The notes beneath the pieces were generated by a model. It had not been told where the DNA came from. It worked only from the letters and a program-made list of their open reading frames with translations, and did no database searches. Below, piece after piece: positions 44,401 through 53,377 of a stretch of DNA of 64,000 bases. Both the position numbers and the translations under genes were made by a program. The stretch comes from Mya arenaria (Eukaryota > Mollusca > Bivalvia > Myida > Myidae): the NCBI RefSeq assembly GCF_026914265.1, contig NC_069134.1:11699758-11763757 (forward strand), given 5' to 3'. Each line of letters opens with the position of its first letter. Position 1 is the stretch's first letter.

Positions 44401-46133
44401 TGATAATATCAGTAATAACAATTTTATTTTACTACTACCAGGCTCGGGTGGTCGCCTGGCCACGAAGGGTGGCACACTGTCACAGTATGTTGTGCAAACC
44501 CTCGTTATGCAGAAAGAAGATCAGTATGAAGATAATCCAAGGGAGGCAATCCTAAGACATGCCAAATTTACGGAGGAAAACCCCCTCTGGGTGGCTCCTG
44601 CCTATAAGAAGTATGTATGATAGGGTTCATTTCTTGGAGTACTTGTTAATAACAAGTGCAGTACCTTGACACCTGCTTTCATGAAGTATATATGATAAAA
44701 TCTTTAATTGTAGAGTTCAGGGGCATAAATAAGATAAAAAAAAGGATGGCTTTTTTAAGAGGGGCTATGTTTGTTAATGTTGTACCATCTGAAGTCTTGT
44801 CCTCACGTTTCCGTATAAACATCTTTTGTTGTTCAAGTTAAATAACATAAGTCAAATTTCATTAAATATTTTCTTCAAGGATAAAATTTATTAGTTTGTT
44901 GAATCCTTAAGCTAGATACCAATTAGGTATTTCTAAAGCTCTAGTCTGTATTATGTTTCAATTTATGACCATTAAATTGATGCCTGAATGATGAAACACA
45001 AGTAGCATAAAATAATAAATAAGTTGGTTTGCTATCTTACTAAAAACAAACATTTTTTGTAATTTATTAAAATTGATATTCATTATCAAAATACTTTAAT
45101 TTCTTGGACATTTATTCTGTTGTTATTTCTCTTTCAACATTATTGTTGATCATTTGGTGTTTATGGTTTAAGAAGTTCTTATCAATTATTAATATAGTTC
45201 TAATGCTTTAATTCTGCAAATATCTTGTAAAAGTCTTGTATTTTGTTTTATGAGCTACCATGAGAAGTGATCATGTTATAAGAGATCTTTGAGGTGCTAT
45301 TGGTTAGTGAAAATCATGATTTGGTTAAGCGCCAGTCTCACTTTGCCTGCAATTGCACAAGATCAACTGCAACCAGAGCAGTTTTATGACTGGTTGCAAT
45401 CAACTGCAACTTTAGTTCAAATTGTGTGTTGCAGTCACATTATGCATCAAGCCTAAAACAAATACATGACAGGTCAATTACAAGAAGTCTTTAATAAGTT
45501 GTTAACGGTGCAACATGTTGAGTTTATCTCTGGTCAAAATCAGCACAAGCTTTCAAACCCGGGACTGGTAACATGTTTGTTCATATTCTGCATTTCTTTT
45601 AGCAGGGCTTGTTAAATAAAATTGATGCTTAAAACTAATATAAGATTTCTGCCATTGTCATTCGACGACTTTTATCTCTCAAAGACCAGTTGTATTTTAA
45701 CATGATAACTTAGGTTATCTTGCCACAAATACCAGAAAACCTGTTACAGCCGTGCGATTTGACAAAGTTTATTTGAGAGCATTAACAACAAATACCTAAT
45801 CCAAAGGTAATGACTGGTCATAATTGTACAACAATCTTGTGACAACTAAACACAAATGAAGATAACTGATTGAAAACAATTGTAAGATGGTATAAAATTG
45901 TAAGTCTGTTGAAGATTGATTACACATGATTTGATTGCCAGAGATGCAGTATTTTCACCTGGTTGAAAAGAACACTTTCATATATGCGCATTGTGTTTTA
46001 ATCTTTCTTTTTTTAAAATACCTTCTTCTGTTACCATTGCAGGACACAACCTCAGCCAATTTTCCAGGGTGAAGAAGAAAAAGTTGAGGAAACTGATATA
46101 CAGCCTCCTTGGAAGAAACAGAAGAAAACTTGA
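32489..46133 (+). CDS. WDR70: WD repeat-containing protein 70
   Basis: Seventeen coding exons: 32489-32504, 32854-32949, 34475-34624, 35207-35385, 35782-35841, 36445-36578, 37930-38083, 38545-38621, 39112-39292, 40868-40967, 41754-41838, 42410-42548, 43014-43114, 43440-43519, 43864-43980, 44442-44610, 46043-46133. Phases agree throughout, giving 642 residues (human 654). Landmarks: KKARQFDFMSMFEEAR near the start, acidic and proline-rich repeats of the form IGPPLPPEMK, a WD40 propeller from about residue 165 (SALALDPSGARLVTGG, NDGTVRLWDV, LASRGGDDTVKLWD), then PYALPMFR, GGTLSQYVV, NPREAILRHAK and WVAPAYK, and a basic C-terminus with WKKQKK. WDR70 is nuclear and linked in yeast and human to DNA-damage responses and H2B ubiquitylation with CRL4; that is family knowledge. 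The intron after 32949 uses a GC donor. Confidence 0.97.
32600..32680 (+). mobile_element. Possible tRNA-derived SINE head (WDR70 intron 1)
   Basis: TGGTATAGGTGTCTGCCT followed about 30 bp later by TCATTGATTCCAGC resembles decayed A and B boxes. No body or tail is recognised. Confidence 0.35.
33160..33760 (+). repeat. Degenerate dispersed repeat of the 6205-7115 type
   Basis: Starts near CATTGAAGTCTGCGTCAGC and repeats ACTTCACACAATT, CAGGGCC and GCCCCTGATTGACTT, phrases shared with the element in EBP2 intron 2. Highly diverged. Confidence 0.5.
34189..34388. mobile_element. MITE with GGGCTATT ends and a 27-base G run
   Basis: Left end GAGGGCTATTCCAGTAAAAC and right end (reverse complement) CAGGGCTATTTCATTTAAAC are inverted repeats about 200 bp apart. 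Inside lies an uninterrupted run of 27 G at 34226-34252. The CAGGG-type ends suggest hAT, but no target duplication was found. Confidence 0.65.
36065..36240 (+). repeat. Dispersed repeat fragment (WDR70 intron 5)
   Basis: TTTAGTCGGCTTGACCATTAG followed by GGTTAAGGTTTGCATGC resembles the start of the element at 36777 and other molluscan repeats with a TCGGCGT head. Fragmentary. Confidence 0.4.
36777..37676 (+). repeat. Dispersed element with four 165-bp internal units (WDR70 intron 6)
   Basis: The head is AGCTTGACTATTCGAAG with TAGTCGGCGT; the end is GCGGAATAGTCGAGCG followed by GACAGCTCTTGTT. Head and end contain short inverted matches (TTGACTATTC against GAATAGTCGAG). Between them GTACCACCTCAAATATTTTC recurs at about 36850, 37015, 37180 and 37346, giving units of 165-166 bp. 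Open frames across the units (for example 36886-37230) arise because the unit length is a multiple of three and are not a gene. Confidence 0.8.
38331..38418. mobile_element. Tiny palindromic MITE, copy 2 (WDR70 intron 7)
   Basis: Perfect 23-bp inverted arms at 38331-38353 and 38396-38418, with core ACATATTATGTAAAATCTT and its complement, around a 42-bp loop. Related to 12705-12780. Confidence 0.8.
39750..40030 (+). repeat. Dispersed-repeat fragment (WDR70 intron 9)
   Basis: Begins GTCAGTCAGTTGGTCCGTC and continues with AGAGTTATCAGATGATACTT, phrasing typical of molluscan interspersed repeats. No ORF. Confidence 0.35.
41200..41690 (+). repeat. Array of four ~100-145-bp units (WDR70 intron 10)
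   Basis: TGACCAGTAGATGACCCCT and GGTCATCAGGTCAAA recur near 41223, 41329, 41483 (diverged) and 41612, with AAGCTTGTC between them. Non-coding. Confidence 0.65.
42925..43013 (+). repeat. Tandem copies of the WDR70 exon 13 acceptor
   Basis: Upstream of the true acceptor (ATTTCAG ending at 43013, exon starting AGTGTTGTAAG) there are tandem relatives: TTTGATAGTGTTGTC near 42930, TTTCAGAGTGTTGTC at 42957-42971 and TTTCAGAATGTTGTA at 42974-42988. Two carry an intact TTTCAG. Confidence 0.8.
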
Positions 46134-46324
46134 CACACTCATACATGGCCATATATGTATTTTGACATATTACTGTATGGAAATGTACACAGTCTTACAT
46201 ACATGTGCCTCTGATCATGGATCTTTACTGGATAAAAAATGCTACATGTGGAATGAAAATTAGTTAAGTGATAAGTATGGTATGGATGGTGCCATTTAAC
46301 ACACAAACTTGATCAGAGACAATG

Positions 46325-46330
46325 AATAAA
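46325..46330 (+). terminator. Candidate polyadenylation signal of WDR70
   Basis: First AATAAA after the stop codon at 46131-46133, about 190 bases downstream. Confidence 0.5.
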
Positions 46331-46599
46331 TCAACTGGATAGTGTCATAGACATTTACCAAAATCTCAAAGCTTTTAACATTTTGGATACTAAACAAATT
46401 TTCCAAGTTTTGTCAAAGAGGTGTAAAGTGCTTGGCTACTTGCCTAGCCAATTTGTAGAATAGTTGATGGTTGATGGTTATTTGGATGAGAATACATGTA
46501 CCTTAACTGCAGGTGTCCATGTTTAAATGTTAAGCTATAATAGGTGATTGCATGAAATGTTTGAAATAGTGAAGATAAGATAAAAAATTAATATGACGG

Positions 46600-46873
46600 T
46601 GGAGTGTAAGCTTATTTATACTTGCAATTGAGCACGGCTCAATAAGCGTGTGCTCCGATAAGATTGTTAGTCATTTTAGTGTTTTTAGAGCATAGTGCAC
46701 AGACAGAACGTTACCCTGGTTAAAGCTACTGTATAGCACTGTCACCCAGGACCCCCATTTAACATCCCTTCCGGAAGACAAATATTATAGTTTTAACTGG
46801 TGCAGAGGGGAATCAAACCTGGGAACCCTGGACTGACAGTCAAGTGTGTAACCACTAGACCAAGGATCTGCCG
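46600..46873 (-). mobile_element. tRNA-derived SINE, copy 2
   Basis: On the minus strand it starts with a tRNA-like head: A box TGGTCTAGTGG (complement of 46852-46862) and B box GGTTTGATTCCCC. A core with CTTCCGGAAGGGATGTTAAA and a tail ending AGTATAAATAAGCTTACAC follow. It matches copy 1 at 28692-28970 across the whole body and is the better preserved of the two. Confidence 0.85.
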
Positions 46874-47139
46874 CTAAAGCAATCAAGATGACATGCGTCT
46901 TGAACCACTCTATACTTGCTACATGTACTTTTAAATTAATGACCGTCAATCGATTGCTTTTGCATATATGGCCTTGATAATCAGTGTAAACATATAATCA
47001 AATCCTCAATCCTTACATAACTATGATTTAAATAATAATGATACCTACATGATAATCTTATTACACATGCATTCATATATTGTAATCTAAGAAGATTAGT
47101 GAAATAGTAAGTTGTTATCATTGGATTTCATTTATTAAA

Positions 47140-47290
47140 GAGCTCTAGGTGATGAGGTGGCAAGCTGTCTGCCTCTTGCCCGGGCAACCATACCAGGGGA
47201 CTTATCTCATAGCTTACCGGTATTATAGAAGGGCCCAAGTACTAGTTTCTGCCCAGGAAACCCCACTCGAGTCTCATTTTATAAACGATC
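47140..47290 (+). mobile_element. Possible SINE remnant with tRNA-like head
   Basis: GGTGATGAGGTGGCAAGCTG, then CTGCCTCTTGCCCGGGCAAC, resembles a tRNA-derived head, but the B box is lost. Confidence 0.35.
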
Positions 47291-47480
47291 AGTCTTTGTT
47301 CCAATCACCCTTTTAAAAAAGAATTGATATAAAATAAGCATATTAAAACTGATTATTTTAGTAATAAATATCACTTGATTTAGTAATGTTCAGTTTTTAT
47401 CAGTCTTTAATTTTACATGTCAATAGTATTATTCAGGAGATATTATACCCAATCATTAACATAGTGACAATGTTTAGTTA

Positions 47481-47953
47481 AGGTTACACACCACCATTGT
47501 TATTCCCTATATAATTCAATGTAAAATTATAATTTTTAGACAACATTTAAAGGCATTTCGAGCGAATGCAGGCTATGATAACCACATATATTCTTATAGT
47601 ACAAGCTTTAAATTACCTTTTAAGCCAATAAAAAAGGGGGGTCAAGTTATTCTTAAGAAAAATCACTCCACTTGAAAAACAAACTCTAAAAATTGTACCG
47701 TCCGCCATGACAGATCTTCCAAAATGACCTTTCAACTATAGGGCAGCGGTTTATGCTTTAATCTCTACTCTAAATGATAAATCAGGCAAGAATAGATACT
47801 TAAGGTATAAAAGTTTCAGGAATAATGATAGTTTTGATTTACAGTGTATTGAGCATGTGAAAACATGTCTATCAATCATAAGAACATTTTATTTTTATTG
47901 AGAATTTTCCACACAACGGAAGTACATATGACGTAATGGTGACGTCATTCCTA
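47481..47953 (+). repeat. ~475-bp direct repeat, left copy
   Basis: Begins AGGTTACACACCACC and ends GTGACGTCATTCCT. It is nearly identical (about 99% by eye) to the copy at 48453-48923, in the same orientation with about 500 bp between. No coding frame. It lacks the TG...CA ends of typical LTRs. Confidence 0.9.
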
Positions 47954-48452
47954 TAACTAAACCCGTCCCTGCATTTTTAATGAAAAACTCTTTCGATAAG
48001 TCCTTCATACATAAATACACCAAAAGCTTGCTCAATCTGATAGTCTGTGTCAGGTTTTCCAGTTTCACTGCCTGTCACCCAACTGCCTGTGCGTCTGTTT
48101 TTTCTAAGGCGTTTTGGCCCAAAATGCCATTCTTTGAGGTTTTTCAACTGAACCTTAACTCAAATGGCATTCTAAGCATCAAATGGGGCAGTTCTACACA
48201 TCTTTGCACACATTTCAAGTTCTCGCAGTCAAATTTTCACCAAATTTGGACATTTTCAGTGCTCGTAAGATTGCAGACAACTCATTTTTAAAAAAAAAAT
48301 AGGCAAAAGTTGTGAAAACTAGGAAATAGCATATTTTGATCAACCGGACAAGATAAATGCATTTAATTGTGAAAATTTGCCAGAAATAGTGAAATGAAAC
48401 ACATTTCTTACCAAAAATAACACTTTTTAAACAAAGCAGTTTTGTCCCTTTT
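47954..48452 (+). other. Spacer between the two direct repeats
   Basis: About 500 bp with a 103-codon open frame (47980-48291) that resembles no protein I know. It has no primer-binding-site-like or polyprotein-like sequence that I can see. Confidence 0.5.
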
Positions 48453-48923
48453 AGGTTACACACCACCATTGTTATTCCCTATATAATTCAATGTAAAATT
48501 ATAATTTTTAGACAACATTTAAAGGCATTTCGAGCGAATGCAGGCTATGATAACCACATATATTCTTAAAGTACAAGCTTTAAATTACCTTTTAAGCCAA
48601 TAAAAAAGGGGGGTCAAGTTATTCCTAAGAAAAATCACTCCACTTGAAAAACAAACTCTAAAAATTGCACCGTCCGCCATGACAGATCTTCCAAAATGAC
48701 CTTTCAACTATAGGGCAGCGGTTTATGCTTTAATCTCTACTCTAAATGATAAATCAGGCAAGAATAGATACTTAAGGTATAAATTTTTCAGGAATAATGA
48801 TAGTTTTGATTTACAGTGTATTGAGCATGTGAAAACATGTCTATCAATCATAAGAACATTTTATTTTTATTGAGAATTTTCCACACAACGGAAGTACATA
48901 TGACGTAATGGTGACGTCATTCC
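48453..48923 (+). repeat. ~470-bp direct repeat, right copy
   Basis: Near-identical to the left copy (47481-47953), from AGGTTACACACC to GTGACGTCATTCCT. High identity implies a recent duplication, or transposition of a unit carrying the repeat. Confidence 0.9.
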
Positions 48924-48929
48924 TTAATA

Positions 48930-50100
48930 TTGGGTAAAACAACTGTAACTTGGGGATCATATAAGGTCAATTTTGTCAGTTAAAGGACCATAACTCATGA
49001 CCCTATCAGGCTGTTTATCAAACTCCTATACACATTAAGCCTATTATAGGCTATTAACACTCTGACCATGTTTGAAAAAGATCAGATAAAAAAAATGGCT
49101 CAATTTAGTAGCGGACAACTCAAATGGATACCGCTATTCCTGCATCCATCACACTTGGGTGATCTCACAATATGTCCTGTTTTTCAATCATTATGCTTCG
49201 CAAATTTTCCAACCTTAACAAAGATGGCAAAATAGTTGGCAGTTGTTGTTAATCACAGCTAGATTTCTACTTCAAGGTTGGTTAACACTGGTTAAAACTT
49301 ATAACCAAACAATAGTTTGGATGGCCTTTAATAACTTGATAAACACAAACTCTCAATGTCCCCAATTACAATTTATTAATAAATCTATCAAGAAAACAAT
49401 AAATACAGGCTATATATGTAGGCTTTAAACATTAATTTTTAATTTTATTTATACAACACAAATCTCATCTCTTAATAGTTCATTTCAGTACATGTATTAT
49501 GATTGATGCAATTATATTGGTAGAACAAGCAGAGCAACCCAACAACCACAAATGACCTCCATTTATCTTTAAAGTTGCATTTTGATAATATTTTGACTTC
49601 AGTCAAATAAGAGTTTTTATCCTGTCATCATAAATGGAGAAAAAGTTTGAGGAAAATAATGTTTTAATGAATTAACTAGATGTATTCATGTTATTTATCA
49701 TAACTTCAGGTTTGTGTGTGTATAAGTCATATGTCTTTGTTCCCCAAGTTGATTTGTGCTCAGAATATCCTTTTGTTTGAATATGTCAGTTGGTTTTGAC
49801 AACCCTGTGCAAAGCCATAGACAGGAAGTCATAAATGCCACAAAAAATCTTTAGAAAATCTCAAATATTTTGACGAGTTATAAATAAAGTTTATATACTT
49901 TTTACATGGCCCTCATACATGTGATATATCAAAATAACAAAAAAATGTTTTTATACATGATAATGTTAACTAACAAGAGATGACACATAAATGTCCCTGA
50001 TTAGCTTGTGTCTGCTTGATGGCCATTTGTATGTATTACATGATATTTATGTTGAAAAGAAGGTCTTTTTATAATCGCATTTATTGTAAGAAAGTTATTC
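48930..50100. other. No gene recognised
   Basis: AT-rich intergenic sequence; some phrases (GGACCATAACTCATGACC) are typical of molluscan dispersed repeats. Confidence 0.5.
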
Positions 50101-50382
50101 TGTACAATTCTTGGAAGTTTAAATTCCCATTAATGGATTAGTTTTGGATGACGTTAAAATCTGTATTGTGCATCATTGACCTTCATTTGATACCTTTAAG
50201 ATGAGGCATACCTCCCTATGATGCTTTACAATTAAGTGAAGTTTGAATATTTTTTCATTAATAGTTAAAAGGTTATAGCTGATACATGAAGTATTGCAAT
50301 GAAATCTATTTTGTGCAACACTGACCTCCAAGTGTGACCTTGCGGTGAAATTTTATGTGCAACACACTTTCCCATCGAACTC
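50101..50382 (+). repeat. Dispersed repeat, left half, split by MITE insertions
   Basis: Phrases ATTGTGCATCATTGACCTT, GATGCTTTACAATTAAGTG and AGTGTGACCTTG recur after the insertions at 51012-51370. The array was evidently continuous before the two MITEs entered. Confidence 0.6.
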
Positions 50383-50386
50383 TTAA

Positions 50387-50704
50387 AGCTGCACTCTCAC
50401 AAATATACCTTTTTTACAACTATTTTTTGACTTGGAAAGAGCAGATTTTTGTGTAAATATCTGCAAACCGATGATAAAAGATTGCTGACAAAAGATCAGA
50501 TCGCAGATTTTCATATTTCCGTTCGAAAATGAATGTTTTATGGCATAAAAACATCAATTTTTGAACTTAAATATAAAAATCTGTGATCTAATTTTTGTCA
50601 GCAGTCTTATATAACTGGTGTCCATGCATTTTCGCAATAATGGGCTCATTTCAAGACAAAAATTAAAGAAGTTGTCAAAACGTTCAATCTGTGAGAGTGT
50701 AGCT
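50387..50704. mobile_element. TTAA-flanked MITE 1 (piggyBac-like)
   Basis: A 318-bp element with inverted ends AGCTGCACTCTCAC and (reverse complement of the right end) AGCTACACTCTCAC. It is flanked by TTAA at 50383-50386 and 50705-50708, the target duplication of piggyBac-type elements. Strong internal self-complementarity (GATCAGATCGCAGATTTT against AAAATCTGTGATC). Non-coding. Confidence 0.8.
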
Positions 50705-50708
50705 TTAA

Positions 50709-51007
50709 AGGGACTTTACACCAGATTGGCACCAAAAAAAGTTTTTTTCTGTAACAAATCTCAGGACAATTATTTAATAAAATTTGATATCGCTTTGAAA
50801 ATGTGTCGGAGACCGGGTTCGAACCTGTGTCGCCAAAATAGTAGTCCAGCGTCGTTTCAACTGAGCAACGAAGGCTTACTCTAATCGGCTGACATAGCAC
50901 TTCAGTTAGTAAGTTTCAATGCATTGTACACATTAATACCAAGTTTATGGCAGTTTTCGACAATTTTCTTTTTTTCTTGCAAATTGATCATCTGGAGCAC
51001 AGTTGCT
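50709..51007 (-). mobile_element. TTAA-flanked MITE 2 carrying a tRNA-like segment
   Basis: A 299-bp element abutting MITE 1. Ends are AGGGACTTTACACCAGATTG and (reverse complement) AGCAACTGTGCTCCAGATGA, flanked by TTAA at 50705-50708 and 51008-51011. On the minus strand it contains TTGCTCAGTTG (A-box-like) and, about 40 bp on, GGTTCGAACC (perfect B-box core), so it may carry an internal pol III promoter, perhaps from a SINE inside the MITE. Non-coding. Confidence 0.75.
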
Positions 51008-51011
51008 TTAA

Positions 51012-51370
51012 ATGATGCTATACAATTCTTTTAAAGTTTGATCAAATTCCCATAAATTCTTAAAAAGTTAACTCTGAGACACAAAGTATTGCAATGAAAT
51101 CCATATTGTGCATCATTGACCTTTGATATGATGGCAAGAAATTTACGCTCAATAATTATGTGAAGTTTGATTTCCAATTAATGGTAAAGAAGTTCTGTCT
51201 AACACAAACGTATTGCAATAAAACCCATATTGAGCAACACTGACCACCTAGTGTGACCTTGACCTTTGAGATGAGTGCAAGAATTGTATGATTGTGTGTC
51301 ACACCTTCTCAATGCTCTATAATTTTGTGAAGTTTGTGGTATTGGTTGAATTACCATTAATAATTAAAAA
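51012..51370 (+). repeat. Dispersed repeat, right half
   Basis: Continues the array at 50101-50382 with two further units built on CATATTGTGCATCATTGACC or ATTGAGCAACACTGACCACC and AGTGTGACCTTGACCTTTG. Confidence 0.6.
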
Positions 51371-51409
51371 TATGGCTAAAATAATTGGATAACCAGAAAG
51401 AAACTAGAG

Positions 51410-52740
51410 CTATCACTGAAGGTGATTAATACCCCCGAACGCCGCCTCTCATTATGATCTATCATTGTATGAAGTTTTATGCTATTCCATCTTGTAGTTT
51501 TCAAGTTACTCTCCGGACAAAAGTTTGACAAAAAAACACACAGAAAAAGGCAATAACTCTGTAATTTGCTAAAAAAGTGTAGTGATTCATGTACACTGAA
51601 CTCCTTCTCATTGTGCTGTACCATTGAATAAAGTTTTATTACATTCCATCCGGTAGTTTTCAAGTTATGCTCCAGACAAGAAAAAAGTAACAAAGGGCAA
51701 TAACTCTGTAATTGGCTGAAATAGAATTGCGGTTCCTGTACACTACACTTTCTCTCATTATGATATATCACTGTATGAAGATTTATTAAATTCCATCCAA
51801 TAGTTTTCAAGTTATGCTACGGACAAGAAAAAGTAACAAAGGGCAGTAACTCTGTCATTAGCTGAAATAGAACTGCGGTTCCTGTACACTGCACTCCCTC
51901 TCATTAGGATCTATCACTGTATGAAGTTTCATTACATTCCATCCATGCTCCGGACAAGAAAAAAGTAACAAAGGGCAATAACTCTGTAATTGGCTGAAAT
52001 GGAATTGTGGTTCCTGTACACTGCACTACCTCTCATTATGATCTATCGCTGTATGAAGTTTTATTAAATTCCATCCAATAGTTTTCAAGTTATGCTCCGG
52101 ACAAGAAAAAGTAACCAAGGGCAATAACTCTGTAATAAGCTGAAATAGAATTGCGGTTCTTGTACACTGCACTCCCTCTCTTTAGGATCTATCACTGTTT
52201 GAAGTTTAATTAAATTCCATCCAATAGTTTTCAAGTAATGCTCTGGACAAGAAAAAAGTATCAAAGGGCAATAACTCTGTAATTGGCTGAAATAGAATTG
52301 CGGTTCCTGTACACTGCACTTCCTCTCATTGTGCTTTACCATTGTATGAAGTTTTAAAAAATTCCATCTAGTAGTTTGCAAGTTAATGTCTGGAAATAAA
52401 ATTGACAGCAAAAAACACAAATAAAGGGCAATAACTCAGTAATAAGCTGAACAGTTATGGTTCTTGAACACTGCACTTCCTCTCATTGTGCTTTACTATT
52501 GTATTAAGTTTCAATGAAATCCATCCAGTTCTTTTCAAGTTATACTCCGGACAAAAAAAAGTAACAAAAATCAATAACTCAGTAATAAGCAAGAATAGAG
52601 TTATGGTTATTGTACACTGCACTTCCTCTCATGCTCTATCATTGAATGAAGTTTAATCCAATTCCATCCAGCTCCGGACAAGGAAATTGCAACGGACCGA
52701 CTGACAAACCGACCAAAGGACCGACCGACCACAGGGTGAC
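51410..52740 (+). repeat. Array of about nine ~145-bp units
   Basis: The words CCTCTCATT, GTATGAAGTTTTATTAAATT, TTTTCAAGTTATGCTCCGG, GGGCAATAACTCTGTAAT and CCTGTACACTGCACT recur in order from about 51445 to 52630. The array ends in a GACCGACTGACAAACCGACC-like tail (52690-52735). Open frames on the minus strand (51810-51376 and 52420-52085) come from the repeat and are not genes. Each unit is only moderately similar to the next. Confidence 0.85.
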
Positions 52741-52745
52741 TATAT

Positions 52746-53049
52746 CAGGTATGTGATTGACCTGGCAGCCGGAGGGCTGAAACATTTTCGGCTATGTGTT
52801 TATGGGGCGCTCTTTGGGTCAAAAGCGCACTGCTGTAGAAGAAGGCTTTTTAGAAGCTCTTTTGAGGGCTCTCCTGACTTTAAATTTGAAGCATACTGGA
52901 ATATTAACTTAAACAACTGAAAGCAACCAAATATTTTTTTTCAGGTAAAAAAAATATTATTTTTTTTATTTTTTTTTCGGGGGGGGGGGGGTCTCTTGGG
53001 CCATAAGATCCGCGGAATTCCGCGAATTCGCGGACAAATCACATCCCTA
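52746..53049 (-). mobile_element. hAT-like MITE, copy 2
   Basis: Inverted copy of 13124-13402, from CAGGTATGTGATTGACC to CAAATCACATCCCTA. It contains long A/T and G runs (about 13 G near 52980) and the block CGCGGAATTCCGCG. Confidence 0.75.
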
Positions 53050-53377
53050 AATATACTTCGTTTGTTGGGGGTATAAAAAAGAGAGAGCAGAGGAACAGTG
53101 TGAAAACTTAAGGCCTCCTTTCGGGGGGAATAAATATTCTTACACTTGAATTATGATAACAGTGTATGTAAATTCTGTTTGAAGTGATCAGATAACAAAA
53201 TGAGAGCATGTTTTTTTGTTTGTAGTATTCTTAAACTAGCATTCTACTTTTTCATACATATTAATTGAAACTAAGTTATTACAAATCCTTTAGATGGTAT
53301 TAAAAGAGATTCACAATATCTGCATAATTTCTTTGCACATATCATATTTCCTATTATTAAAGATATGAATGCATTAA

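Noticed and set aside
47481-48923. Small LTR retrotransposon
   Set aside because: Ends are not TG...CA, no matching short target duplication was seen, and the spacer shows no primer-binding site or recognisable protein. Left as unclassified direct repeats.
51376-52420. Minus-strand ORFs of 144 and 111 codons
   Set aside because: They lie wholly in the ~145-bp repeat array and resemble no protein.
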